From: Opitutia bacterium | GTDB taxonomy: Bacteria; Verrucomicrobiota; Verrucomicrobiia; Opitutales; Opitutaceae | Length of the DNA: 64,000 nucleotides | Reading direction: 5' to 3' | Assembly (NCBI GenBank): GCA_003142615.1 | Contig: PLMW01000028.1 | Coordinates: 118,350 to 182,349, forward strand | In this document: piece after piece, positions 24,623-37,569 of the stretch | How positions within the stretch are numbered: the first letter of the stretch is position 1 | Layout of the letters: each line of letters begins with the position of its first letter | Notes under the pieces: generated by a model | Told to the model about the DNA's origin: nothing | Seen by the model: only the letters and a program-made list of their open reading frames with translations | Databases searched by the model: none | Program-made: the position numbers and the translations under genes

Positions 24623-26293
24623 ATGCCGGGTGTCTCCCTCAAGCCCTTCGACCTGCTGGCCAACGCCGTGCGGGCCAAGGAAATTGCCATTGTGCTCGTC
24701 CGGCATGGCTTCGCCGAGATCATCGAGCAGATCGAAACGCCGGGCGCATGGTGGCAGCGTTTCGTCCCCGCACCCCGGGAGCATCGCAGCACCTACGAGC
24801 GCATCCGCCTCGCCGCCCAGGAACTCGGACCCACCTTCGTGAAGTTCTGCCAGCTCCTCAGCATGCGGCCCGACCTGGTGCCGCAGTCGCTGGTGCTCGA
24901 GCTGCAAAAACTGCAGGATGCCGTGCAGCCCCTGCCGTTCAGCGGGATGCAGAAAGTCGCGCTGGAAGAGCTGGAATGCGATCTCGCCGAGGTGTTCAGC
25001 GAGTTCAACGAGACCCCTGTCGCCTCCGCCTCGCTCGCGCAGGTCTACTACGCCCGTCTCAAGGCCGATGGCCGGGACGTCGCGGTGAAACTCCAGCGGC
25101 CCGATCTCCAGAAGACCGTCGAGGCCGATCTCGACCTCATCGCCTTCTTCGCCGCGCGCATCCACCACTACATCGCCCGATTGCGGCCCTTCGACCTCCC
25201 GGCCATCGTCGAGGAGATTCGCGCGGGACTGATCCAGGAACTCGATTTTCGGCACGAGGCGCGCAACCAGCAGTACTTCAACGCCCAAAACCCCGCCCCG
25301 GACAAGGTCTTCGCCCCCGAGGTTGTCGGCCAGTTTACGACCCGCCGCATGCTGGTGATGGAACGCGTCGACGGGCGGCGCATCGAACAGGCACCCCTCA
25401 CGCCCGAGCAGGCCAAGGCGCTCGCAACTGCCGGCGCCGCCTCCCTGCTGCACCAGATCGTGATCAGCGGCTTTTTTCACGCCGACCCGCATGCGGGCAA
25501 TGTGCTCGTGACCACCGACGGCCGCCTCTGCCTGCTCGACTGGGGCCTCGCCGGCCACCTCACGCGCCGGCTGCGTCATGCGCTGGCCGATCTTTTCATC
25601 GCCGCGGCCGCGCACGATGCCGAGCAGGTCGTGCAGATTGGTCTGAGCCTCGCCGGCCCCGGCACCCAGCCCGACCATCGCACGATGGAAAAGGAAGTCA
25701 CGATCGCCCTGCGGGAAAATCTCAACTTCGCCACCGGCCATGAGCAGATCGGCCTGCTGATTCTCAAAGTGATCGGGATCTTCGGCCGCAACGGCATCAG
25801 CGTGTCGCGCGACTATGCGCTGATGGCGAAGGCCGTGCTCTCCATCGAGGAGGTCGGACGGACGCTCGATCCGGAGTTTGATCTGCGCCTTATCGCGCAG
25901 CCGGTGTTGCGCGAGCTGCACCGCGAGCGCTGGAGCCCCAAGGCGCTCCTTGGCAAGACCCGCACGCTCTTCGCTTCCGCCTTCAACCGCCTCGGCGACC
26001 TGCCCACCGAGCTCGATCGCCTGCTGCGCCGCCTCGAACACGACGACCTGACAGTGAACTTCCAGCATCGCGGGCTGGAGGGTCTCAACGAGGCGCTTCG
26101 CGCCGCCAGCAACCGCATCGCGCTCGGGGTGATCATCGGTGCGCTCATCATCGGCTCGTCTCAGATCGTCACGACCGGCATCCGCCCCTATCTTTTTGGC
26201 TACCCCGTCCTCGGCATCATCGGTTATCTCCTCTCCGCGCTGCTCGGCCTGTGGGTGATCTGGGATATTTTTCGTCACGGCCGGCATAAATAG
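24623..26293 (+). CDS. ABC1/UbiB (AarF) family atypical kinase
   Basis: The 556-residue protein has the family's N-terminal region (ELGPTFVKFCQLLSMRPDLV), the Ala-rich nucleotide loop (PVASASLAQVYYARL), the lysine of DVAVKLQRPD, the catalytic loop FFHADPHAGNVLV, the DFG-equivalent LLDWGLAGHL, and two C-terminal membrane helices (ALGVIIGALIIGSSQIVTTG, VLGIIGYLLSALLGLWVIW). Family members support ubiquinone or other prenyl-lipid synthesis. The inhibitory KxGQ motif reads K-F-C-Q here, with Cys76 in place of Gly. Confidence 0.92.
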   Translation: MPGVSLKPFDLLANAVRAKEIAIVLVRHGFAEIIEQIETPGAWWQRFVPAPREHRSTYERIRLAAQELGPTFVKFCQLLSMRPDLVPQSLVLELQKLQDAVQPLPFSGMQKVALEELECDLAEVFSEFNETPVASASLAQVYYARLKADGRDVAVKLQRPDLQKTVEADLDLIAFFAARIHHYIARLRPFDLPAIVEEIRAGLIQELDFRHEARNQQYFNAQNPAPDKVFAPEVVGQFTTRRMLVMERVDGRRIEQAPLTPEQAKALATAGAASLLHQIVISGFFHADPHAGNVLVTTDGRLCLLDWGLAGHLTRRLRHALADLFIAAAAHDAEQVVQIGLSLAGPGTQPDHRTMEKEVTIALRENLNFATGHEQIGLLILKVIGIFGRNGISVSRDYALMAKAVLSIEEVGRTLDPEFDLRLIAQPVLRELHRERWSPKALLGKTRTLFASAFNRLGDLPTELDRLLRRLEHDDLTVNFQHRGLEGLNEALRAASNRIALGVIIGALIIGSSQIVTTGIRPYLFGYPVLGIIGYLLSALLGLWVIWDIFRHGRHK

Positions 26294-26457
26294 TGAGGAA
26301 GCCTCCCTGGCCTCCCCCTCAATGCTCCGGATCCAACTTCCCGTTGCCAAACCATGCCGGCCCCGCGGTGTTGACACTCAGATCCCTCGAACTTCCGGGG
26401 GCTGGCTTTTTGTGTCCGGAATCCCGGCGGCGGCCAGCTGCGCAGAGGGCGTGATCC

Positions 26458-29083
<2,626 letters not shown>

Positions 29084-29103
<20 letters not shown>

Positions 29104-30889
29104 CGCCCGGCAGGAGAAAGTGAAAATCGCTGCCCGGGCCCGGCCCGCTGGCACAGGCGATGGAGCCGCCGTGCGCCACCACGATCTCGCGGGCGATGGC
29201 CAGCCCGAGGCCCGCACCCTTCTTGGTCTGCCCCGGGACACGGTAGAACTTCTCGAACATATGAGGCAGGCTCTCCGGCGGAATACCCGGTCCGTGGTCG
29301 CGCACGCCGAACTTCACAAAGCCGTCGGGAGCCGGCCCGGCGTAGAGGGTGATCGCGCTGCCCTCGGGCGAATACTTGCTGGCGTTGGTGAGCAGGTTGA
29401 TGAACACATGCCGGATGCGGTCACGATCGACCGGCACGGTGTCGACTCCCGCGGCGTTGTTCACCTCAATGCGCTGGCCCGCCGCCTCGATGAGCGGCCT
29501 GATTTCCCCGGTCATGGCGGCGAGCAATCCGTCCACGCGCTCCGGAGTGCGGTTCAAGGCCGCGGCTCCGCCCTCCAGCCGGCTCAAATCGAGCAGATCG
29601 TTAAGGATGCGCAGCAGGCGGTCGGTGTCATCGCGCGCGGTTTCCAGCAGCTCGCGCTGTGCGGATGTGAGCTGGCCGAGGTTTTGCTCCAGCAGCAGGT
29701 AGACCGCCATGCGCAGGCCCGTCAGCGGCGTCTTGAGTTCGTGGCTCACCGTGCCGACCAGATTGTTTTTGGCGTCGTCCAGGAGGCGGAACTTCGTGAC
29801 ATCCTGCAGCAGGATGGCCGCCCCGCCGAAGCCGGTGAGCGCGTCGCCCACGGCGAGGATGCGCGGCAGGTAGTGCCGATCCTCGGGTCCGACACGCAAG
29901 GTAATGACATGGTCGTAGCCCGCAGGCAGGTAATGGTTGCCCGAGGCCAGCACCTCGGCCAGCGGCTGGCGCAAGGGCACCGGAAACCCGCCCGCAAACT
30001 CGGGCGCGACCGCCAGCATCTCTGCAGCGGGATTCTTCAGTTCGATGTCGCCGTTTTCCGAGACCACAAACACCGGGTCGGGCGTCGAGGTCAGCGTGGC
30101 CTCCATGGTGCGCTGGGCGCGCAGCACCTTCGCCGTCGTTGCTTCCCGGAAGGCACGCAGCTTGCCGGCCATCGTGTTGAACGCGCGCGCGAGTTCACCC
30201 AGCTCGTCGCGTGAAAGCACCGGCACCGGACGGTCCAGGACGCCGTCCCCCAGCGCCACGGCCGACGCGGTGAGCGCCTTGATCGGGCGCAGAAGCGAAC
30301 GGCTGAGCCGGTAGGAAAGATAGAGCGAGAGCAGGATCGCCGCCGCCATCGCCCCCAAGAGGAGCTTGATGGTCATGCGGGTGGTCTGTCCGGCACGGGC
30401 CAGCTCGGCCTGCAAGGCTGCATAATCGTGCTGGGCCAGGGCCTCGAGCGCCCGGAGCGTTGTGAACAGCGCCGTCTCGGTTTCCCGCAACGCATCCAGT
30501 GGCGAAAGCGTGCCCTCGCGCAAGAACACCTCATCGGTTTTCACCTGCGCCAGGAAGGCTTCGTCAACCGCCTCGACGGGCCGGGCGCGGGGAGTGCCCG
30601 CCGCGGTCATCGACTGTTCATGCAGGGTGCGTTCAAAGCGGGCACGCTGCGCGGAAAACCGTTCCCGGGCCGCCAGAACATCGCCGCCCTGTGCCTGATA
30701 GAGCGCGCTGTTCATGAGCGTCGCCGCGTTCTTCATCTCTTCCGTGGCCAGCATCGACCGATAATTGCCCACGAGCGTGATTTCGACCGACCGGCTCAGC
30801 TCCAGGCAGGTGAAAAGCGCATACCCGCCCATGGCGATGAGCAGCAGCAGGAGCGGCAGCAAGCCGAGGTAGAGGCGAGTGCGGAGCAT
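29084..30889 (-). CDS. Sensor histidine kinase (HAMP, PAS, HisKA, HATPase)
   Basis: The 601-residue kinase has two membrane helices (about residues 7-28 and 172-194), a helical sensor domain between them, HAMP, a PAS-like region (DPVFVVSENGDIELKNPAAE), HisKA with TVSHELKTPLTGL (His near 380), and a HATPase with NLLTNASKYSPEG, RDHGPGIP and GAGLGLAIAREIV. The domain order resembles KinB. It follows the regulator gene by 53 bases on the same strand. The signal is unknown. Confidence 0.93.
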
Positions 30890-30942
30890 GTTATTTCCAG
30901 TCAGTCATCCCCCGGTGGGTCGGAAAGTCCGGATGGCCGGAT

Positions 30943-32277
30943 TCACAACAACCCGAGTTTCTGCCGCTTGCGGTAAAGCGTGGCGGGGTCGATGCCCAGC
31001 GTGTGGGCGGCCTCCTCGAGGGTGGACGAGATGGCGAGGATGCGCCGGATGTGCTCGGCCTCCAAATCGTCGAGGGGGACGCGCGCGCCCACCTGAATCG
31101 ATGAATCAGGCCGGTGGGAAAATTCCTCCGGCAGATCGGCCGGAGTGAGGATGTCGCCGCCGGCCAGGATGACGGCGCGCTCGATCACGTTGCGCAGTTC
31201 CCGCAGGTTGCCCGGCCAGGGGTAGGCACGGAACGCCGCCGTGACGTCGGGGGCGAACCCCTGCACCTTTTTGCCGAGACGGCGGGAAAAGAACACGAGG
31301 TAGTTCCCGGCGAGGCGCAGCAGATCGGCGGGGCGCTCGCGCAGGCCGGGCAGGGCGACGGTGATGACGTTGAGCCGGTAGAAAAGATCCTCGCGGAACC
31401 GGCCGGCTTTCCTCTCCTCGGCCAGGTTGCGGTTGCTGGCGGCGATCACGCGCACGCTGGCGAGGCGCGGCCGCGCCTCGCCCACCCGCTCGTACTCGCG
31501 ATCCTGCAGCAGGCGCAGGAGCTTGGGCTGGATTTCGAGCGGCATCTCCCCGATCTCGTCAAGGAACAGCGTGCCGCCCTCGGCGGCGGCGACCTTGCCG
31601 AAGGTGTCCTGCACCGCGCCGGTGAACGCGCCTTTCACGTGGCCAAAGAGTTCGCTCTCCAGCAATTCCTTCGAAAGGCTCGGGCAGTTGACCGTGACAA
31701 AGGGCCGCTCGCGCTGCGCGCTGCGGCGGTGGATTTCTCGGGCCAGCACGTTCTTGCCGGTACCACTCGGACCAAGGATGAGGATCGTCGCGGTGGTGTC
31801 AGCGGCCTTGAAGGCCATCTCGAGCACGCGCTGCACGGCGGGTTCGAGGGAGGTGAGATCAATCTCGGGCGACTCGTCGGCCAGCTGTGATTCGAGCTGC
31901 CGGACACGCTGCTCGAGCGAGCGCGTCCGGACGATCTTCTGGAGCACCTGGCGGATTTGCTCCGGGGTGAAAGGCTTCGGAATGAAATCGAAGGCGCCCC
32001 GCCGCATGGCCTCGACCGCCGTGGCTATGCTGGCAAAAGCCGTGAACATGACGACCGCAAGACCCGGGGAGACCTGCAGCAGTTTGTCCATGACCACCAG
32101 GCCGTCCTCGGCACCGAGTTTCACATCGAGGAAGCATACGTCGAACCCTTCGGTTTCAACGAGCTTGAGGGCGCGGGCTCCATTGGACGCCTCCACCGCC
32201 TCATGGCCGGTGGTCTGCACGGCAATGGCGGTGGTTCGGCGGATGCTGGCTTCGTCGTCGACGATGAGGATTCGCAT
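30943..32277 (-). CDS. Sigma-54-dependent response regulator (NtrC/AlgB type)
   Basis: The 444-residue protein has a receiver domain ([14 protein letters not shown], acceptor Asp in FLDVKLG near residue 51), an AAA+ domain with Walker [10 protein letters not shown], the sigma-54 contact loop KGAFTGAVQ, Walker [12 protein letters not shown], and the arginine finger region [10 protein letters not shown] Fis-type helix-turn-helix closes it ([20 protein letters not shown]). Upstream of the kinase, it would activate RpoN promoters. The gene pair resembles algB-kinB in order and architecture, but no targets are evident nearby. Confidence 0.95.
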   Translation of the reverse strand: MRILIVDDEASIRRTTAIAVQTTGHEAVEASNGARALKLVETEGFDVCFLDVKLGAEDGLVVMDKLLQVSPGLAVVMFTAFASIATAVEAMRRGAFDFIPKPFTPEQIRQVLQKIVRTRSLEQRVRQLESQLADESPEIDLTSLEPAVQRVLEMAFKAADTTATILILGPSGTGKNVLAREIHRRSAQRERPFVTVNCPSLSKELLESELFGHVKGAFTGAVQDTFGKVAAAEGGTLFLDEIGEMPLEIQPKLLRLLQDREYERVGEARPRLASVRVIAASNRNLAEERKAGRFREDLFYRLNVITVALPGLRERPADLLRLAGNYLVFFSRRLGKKVQGFAPDVTAAFRAYPWPGNLRELRNVIERAVILAGGDILTPADLPEEFSHRPDSSIQVGARVPLDDLEAEHIRRILAISSTLEEAAHTLGIDPATLYRKRQKLGLL

Positions 32278-32957
32278 GGAGCTACGACACTGTCAGATAA
32301 AGGCGACTACGGTTCCCCGCCAATCCCAAACATGGTCCCTGCCGCCTCTGATGCCCGCCTTGGCCCCCGCAAAAATCAAGGCGGGGTCGCCTAAGGCGGC
32401 CCCGCCAAGTCCAGCTTCAACTAATCCCGACCTGCTTGCTGTCGTTGAGCAACGGCTCACAGTCCGGGAAGCGTATAAAATGACGTTCCAGCTGCGCGGA
32501 CGGTTTCACGGGGCCCGCAAATACTCCTGTTAGTCAGTCGGGTGACTCCGGCCCTCCGGCGATCCGTGCAGCAACAAAAGAATCGCAAAGAACAACGGGC
32601 AGTAGACTCATTCCAATGGAAAACAGTTCCATGCGAGCCACCACAGTAAAACCCGGTATTGCCCGGAACCTTGCGGGCAACGATGCATCCAATCAATGCA
32701 CTTCATCTCAATGGCTATAAGCCGCTTATCCTGCCATCCCGGGACGGGAAAGAGACGGCAGACACTTGGCTTATGAGCGGCCCCATGCCTCGAACTGGTT
32801 ATTAGCTAATAAAATACTCATCGACGGCGGCCTACTGGCCATGGCAATCTTGCCCGCACCATTCGCCGTCGTGGTCGAAACGCTAGGACTCGCGTTTTTG
32901 GCTCAAGTTTGCGCAAACGGTGCGCTTCGCATTCATTAACCACAACCCTTTGAGTCC
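32278..32957. other. Long intergenic region, no recognisable gene
   Basis: About 680 bases separate two divergent genes. It holds the inverted repeat at 32380-32406 and an AT-richer stretch (GGTTATTAGCTAATAAAA near 32798-32815, itself palindromic at ATTAGCTAAT) that may belong to a promoter. A minus-strand frame of 79 codons at 32457-32696 has no codon bias or similarity and I do not accept it. The rest shows no structure I can name. A small RNA cannot be excluded. Confidence 0.6.
32380..32406. repeat. REP-like hairpin
   Basis: GGCGGGGTCGCC (32380-32391), loop TAA, GGCGGCCCCGCC (32395-32406) form a 12-base stem with one mismatch. It lies about 100 bases upstream of the response regulator start, so it is more likely a dispersed repeat than its terminator. 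Confidence 0.5.
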
Positions 32958-34202
32958 ATGAGCTCCTCGGACTCTCCCGCCCCCTCTTCCCCGGCAGACA
33001 ATGATCATGTCCGGAGGACGCTCCCTGCGACCAAATTTTCCGATTTGGAGATCAAGGACGCACAGCTCATTTTCGAATCAGTCTGGGAGAGTCTCGAAAC
33101 TGAATTCGGTCTGCAAAACCTGCGCTTTCCCAAGGAGATCATTCTGCTGGGCGGCGCGCCAGGCGCCGGCAAAGGGACCAACACCGCCTTCATCCTCAAA
33201 ACCCGCGGACTCACCTGCCCCCCGGTTGTGGTGAGTTCACTGCTGGATTCACCGGAAGCCCGGCGCGTCAAGGATGCCGGTTACATGGTCGGCGACCGTG
33301 AGGTCGTGGGCATTCTTTTCCGCCGCCTCCTGCAGCCCGAATATCGCGACGGCTGCATCCTCGACGGCTTTCCGCGCACCCAGGTGCAGGTCGAGTGCCT
33401 GAAATTGCTCGTCGACCGCATGGAGTCGCTGTGGCGTGAGTTTTCATCGACGCCGCTCAGCATCCATTTCCGCCAGCCCACGATTCACATCATGGTGCTG
33501 TTTGTCGACGAGAACACTTCGGGGCAACGCCAGCTCAAGCGCGGCCGCGAGGTGCGGACTCATAACGAGGAGGTGCGGCGCACCGGCATGGGTGAGTTGC
33601 TGGAGGAGCGCGCCACCGACTACGATGAAAACCTCGCCCGCCGGCGTTATCGCGTGTTCAAGGAGCAGACGTGGGACGCCCTCCAGTCGCTGCGCGACAT
33701 CTTCCACTACCACTTTGTCGATGCCCAGGGGCCGGTCAAGGAGGTCGAGTACAACATTCTCACGGAGCTGCAGTACCAGAGCACGCTCGAACTCGACCCG
33801 CGCACGCATGACCGGCTGCGCCGTCTGCCGCTGGCGAGCGACATCGTCGTCCACGCGCGGCAGGAAATGGTCAAACGGCTCGACACCTATGAGTTCGCGC
33901 ATCCCGAGCTCTTCCAGAAGGTCGTGGCGCTCATCGAGAAGAAGATGATGTCGATCATCAAGCGCCATGCGATCTCCGGCCTCACCCTCATCAATACCGA
34001 GGATCCCCTGCTCGACGATCCGCTCGCCCTGGCCATGCTCATCGATGTCTTCTCCGAGCGCGGCTATCACGCCGTGGTCGACCTGCACCGCATCGAGGTG
34101 CCGGAAAAAATGGACCCCCTGACCGGCCGGATCACCTGCCGTTTGAAAAAAGTGTTCCGCATCCAGGTGCGCTTCCCGGGTTCGGAAATCCGCCGCGGCT
34201 AG
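32958..34202 (+). CDS. Adenylate kinase-like nucleoside monophosphate kinase with long C-terminal extension
   Basis: The 414-residue protein has a P-loop LLGGAPGAGKGTNTAFIL (near residues 64-80), the NMP-binding part (SSLLDSPEARRVKDAG) and the adenylate kinase motif ILDGFPRTQVQVECL. A LID-like part reads RGREVRTHNEEV and RRRYRVFKEQT. These catalytic parts look intact. It is about twice the size of Adk: an N-terminal stretch of some 55 residues and a C-terminal domain of over 130 residues (starting near LPLASDIVVHARQEMVKRLD) have no family I recognise. It could phosphorylate a nucleotide or act as a sensor. Confidence 0.7.
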   Translation: MSSSDSPAPSSPADNDHVRRTLPATKFSDLEIKDAQLIFESVWESLETEFGLQNLRFPKEIILLGGAPGAGKGTNTAFILKTRGLTCPPVVVSSLLDSPEARRVKDAGYMVGDREVVGILFRRLLQPEYRDGCILDGFPRTQVQVECLKLLVDRMESLWREFSSTPLSIHFRQPTIHIMVLFVDENTSGQRQLKRGREVRTHNEEVRRTGMGELLEERATDYDENLARRRYRVFKEQTWDALQSLRDIFHYHFVDAQGPVKEVEYNILTELQYQSTLELDPRTHDRLRRLPLASDIVVHARQEMVKRLDTYEFAHPELFQKVVALIEKKMMSIIKRHAISGLTLINTEDPLLDDPLALAMLIDVFSERGYHAVVDLHRIEVPEKMDPLTGRITCRLKKVFRIQVRFPGSEIRRG

Positions 34203-34211
34203 GCCGGCCGG

Positions 34212-35441
34212 CTATTCGTATCGCAACGCCTCGATGGGATCGAGCGAGGCGGCCTTCCATGCGGGGTAGAAGCCGAACCCGATGCCGATGCCCGAGCAGA
34301 CCAGCAGGCCGAGGACCGCCCAGTCCCACGGAAAGACCGCGCTGGCTTTCATTAACATCGCCACCACGTCGCCGACGATCACGCCGAGCACGATGCCCAG
34401 GACGCCGCCGGCGAGCGAAATGGTCACGGCCTCGATGAGGAACTGGGTCAGAATGGAGTGCTTGCGCGCGCCGATGGATTTGCGGATGCCGATCTCTTTC
34501 GTGCGCTCGGTGACGCTGACGAGCATGATGTTCATGATGCCCACGCCCGCGGCGAGCAGCGCGATGCCGCTGATCACGAACGAGCCGGCGGTGATGTAGT
34601 CGGCAACTTTGGCAAAGGCGCCCAGCAGCGACTCGTTGGAATACACTTCAAAATCATTGTCGTCCTCCGGCTTGAGACCGCGCACGATCCGCATCGCCGT
34701 CAGCCCCTTGTCCATCGTCTCGTTGTAGAGCAGGTGGGACGGCGCCTCGGTGGCGATGTTGACGGTGCGACGGGCGGCGCCAAAGTCGCCGAAAAAGCGC
34801 GTGATGGGGATCATCGCAATGTTGTCCTGGCTCTGGCCAAAGGAGCTGCCTTTGTCGGCAAAGGTGCCGACGACCACATAGGTGCGCCCCTTCATTTTGA
34901 TGGTCTTGCCCAAGGGGTTCTCGGAAGGGAAGAGCTTCTTGATGATGTCCTGGCCGATGACGATTACCGGCCGGCCGAGTTCGATGTCCTCGGGCTGCAA
35001 ATTGCGCCCTAGCTCAATGCTGAACTGGTTGGCGTTGATGAAATATTCGTTCGTGCCGGCGAGAGTCACGTCCGGAGTGGTTTTGCGGCCGTTGTAGACT
35101 GCCTGTCCACCACCATCAAACACCTTCAAGCAGACCACGTCCGCGGTGCCTTCCATGAGCTGCTTGAAGCGCGTCGCCTGCTCGAGGGTGATGTCGCGGC
35201 GCATCTCGATCTCGCGGCGGTTGGAACCTCCGCCCATCACCGGATATTTTCCGAATTGGAACATGTTCGTCCCGAGAAAGCTGAGTCCGGTCTCGATCGA
35301 GCTGCGCAGGGCGGTGACCGTGGTCATGACTCCGATGACCGAGAAGACCCCGATGGTGATGCCCAGCATGGTGAGGGCCGAGCGGAGTTTGTTCACCCCG
35401 ATCGAGCTGAGGGCGATTCTCAGGATTTCGATGAGTGGCAT
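34212..35441 (-). CDS. MacB-type ABC transporter permease
   Basis: The 409-residue protein has the MacB/FtsX layout: membrane helix 1 (LRSALTMLGITIGVFSVIGV), a large periplasmic MacB_PCD domain, and three C-terminal helices, with the family segment MNIMLVSVTERTKEIGIRKS after helix 2. It lacks an ATPase domain. It is the last gene in a set of adaptor, ATPase, permease and permease. Such complexes transfer substrates (peptides, siderophores, lipoproteins) through a periplasmic tunnel by mechanotransmission rather than classical translocation. Confidence 0.9.
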   Translation of the reverse strand: MPLIEILRIALSSIGVNKLRSALTMLGITIGVFSVIGVMTTVTALRSSIETGLSFLGTNMFQFGKYPVMGGGSNRREIEMRRDITLEQATRFKQLMEGTADVVCLKVFDGGGQAVYNGRKTTPDVTLAGTNEYFINANQFSIELGRNLQPEDIELGRPVIVIGQDIIKKLFPSENPLGKTIKMKGRTYVVVGTFADKGSSFGQSQDNIAMIPITRFFGDFGAARRTVNIATEAPSHLLYNETMDKGLTAMRIVRGLKPEDDNDFEVYSNESLLGAFAKVADYITAGSFVISGIALLAAGVGIMNIMLVSVTERTKEIGIRKSIGARKHSILTQFLIEAVTISLAGGVLGIVLGVIVGDVVAMLMKASAVFPWDWAVLGLLVCSGIGIGFGFYPAWKAASLDPIEALRYE

Positions 35442-35497
35442 GGCGGACGATTACCTCCGATGATCACAACCCCGGGTCTGGGAGCAAAAGGGCGGAT

Positions 35498-36757
35498 TCA
35501 TTCGTACCGGAGCGCTACCACCGGATCGAGGCGCGAGGCGCCCCAGGCCGGGGCGAAGCCGGAAATGATGCCGGTGACCACCGAGACCAGCATGCTGATG
35601 ACGACCAAGTCGGGCGAGAACTGGACAGGGAACCAGGGGAACTGAAATTGGATGCCGAGAAAGACCGTGTAGGAGACCATCATGCCAACGGTCCCGCCGA
35701 TCAGGCAGATGGATACCGCCTCAATCAGGAACTGCAGGAGGATGGTGCGGCGCCGGGCGCCGAGGGCCTTGCGCGTCCCGATCTCCTTCGTGCGCTCCTT
35801 CACGCTGACAAAAGTGATGTTCATGATGCCGATCGCGCCCACGAAGAGAGACAGCCCGGTGATGAACAGGCCGGCAAATGCAATGGCCGTTTTCACCGGA
35901 TCCAGCACCGCCTTGAAGGCTTGCTGCTCGTTGATGGTAAAATTGTCGCGCTCCCCGGGCAGCTGGCCCCGCACGCGGCGCATGGCGCCGACCAGCTCTT
36001 CCTTGGCCTGCATTAACCGGGTTTTGTCCTTCACCTTCACTCGCAGGTCGGTGCTGCGGCGGATGCTGAACATCTTCCGGTAGGCGTTGAGCGGCATGAC
36101 CAACTGATTGTCGAAGCTGATGAGCCCGAGAAACTCGCCCTGCTTGGCAAATACGCCGATGATGGTGAGGGGATGACCGCCAACCCTCACCGTCCCGCCC
36201 AGCGCGGAACGCCCGGGAAACAGCGCCTCGGCGACATCGTAGCCCAGCACGCATACGGAGCGGCCGCCGCTGGATTCAATTTCGTTGAACAGGCGTCCTT
36301 CCTTGTAATCGACGCCGCTGATACGCGCGTAATCGGCCGTGGTGCCGAAGACGTAGATGCCATCCACGCTGCTGTCGCTCGCTTTCACCGAAGCGCCGCG
36401 TCCCGCCACCGGCACGACGACCTCCAGCAGTGAATTTGGGGTGTTCTCGATAACGCGGCTGAGCCGCTCGGCGTCAGCGACCTGAATGGGCGGGCGATTG
36501 ACGTAATTCCACCAATCCTCGATGGGCCCCCACGGCCACTTCTGCACGTAGAGCACGTCGTCACCGAGCATGGCGAGGCTGTCGTTAAAGCCCGTGTCGA
36601 TGCCGCGGATGGCGGTGCCCATGAGCGTGACCGCGACGATGCCGATGATGACGCCCAACGCGGTGAGCACGGAACGCATCTTGTTCGCGCGGATCTGCGC
36701 CCACGCAATGCGGACGGACTCGGCGAACTCGTAGTAGAAACGGGCCAGGGTTTTCAT
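35498..36757 (-). CDS. MacB-type ABC transporter permease
   Basis: This 419-residue paralogue of the neighbouring permease starts with an N-terminal helix (MRSVLTALGVIIGIVAVTLM), has a periplasmic core domain, and the same MNITFVSVKERTKEIGTRKA segment. Two different permeases suggest a heterodimer. It lies 20 bases after the ATPase gene and 56 before the second permease. The Lys/Arg-rich start (ARFYYEFAESVRIAWAQIRA) is the usual cytoplasmic coupling helix. Confidence 0.9.
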   Translation of the reverse strand: MKTLARFYYEFAESVRIAWAQIRANKMRSVLTALGVIIGIVAVTLMGTAIRGIDTGFNDSLAMLGDDVLYVQKWPWGPIEDWWNYVNRPPIQVADAERLSRVIENTPNSLLEVVVPVAGRGASVKASDSSVDGIYVFGTTADYARISGVDYKEGRLFNEIESSGGRSVCVLGYDVAEALFPGRSALGGTVRVGGHPLTIIGVFAKQGEFLGLISFDNQLVMPLNAYRKMFSIRRSTDLRVKVKDKTRLMQAKEELVGAMRRVRGQLPGERDNFTINEQQAFKAVLDPVKTAIAFAGLFITGLSLFVGAIGIMNITFVSVKERTKEIGTRKALGARRRTILLQFLIEAVSICLIGGTVGMMVSYTVFLGIQFQFPWFPVQFSPDLVVISMLVSVVTGIISGFAPAWGASRLDPVVALRYE

Positions 36758-36777
36758 GGCGGGATGGGGCTTGATGA

Positions 36778-37521
<744 letters not shown>

Positions 37522-37569
37522 GGCAGAAGGAGAAGGATGCGCAGCGATAGCGGGACGGGGCGGGCCGCC

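Noticed and set aside
24455..26377. Minus-strand frame of 640 codons opposite the ABC1 kinase
   Set aside because: The kinase motifs on the plus strand are unmistakable; the antisense product is His/Glu/Arg-rich with no fold signals.
32457..32696. Minus-strand 79-codon frame in the long gap
   Set aside because: Cys/Arg-rich composition, no ribosome binding site and no codon bias.
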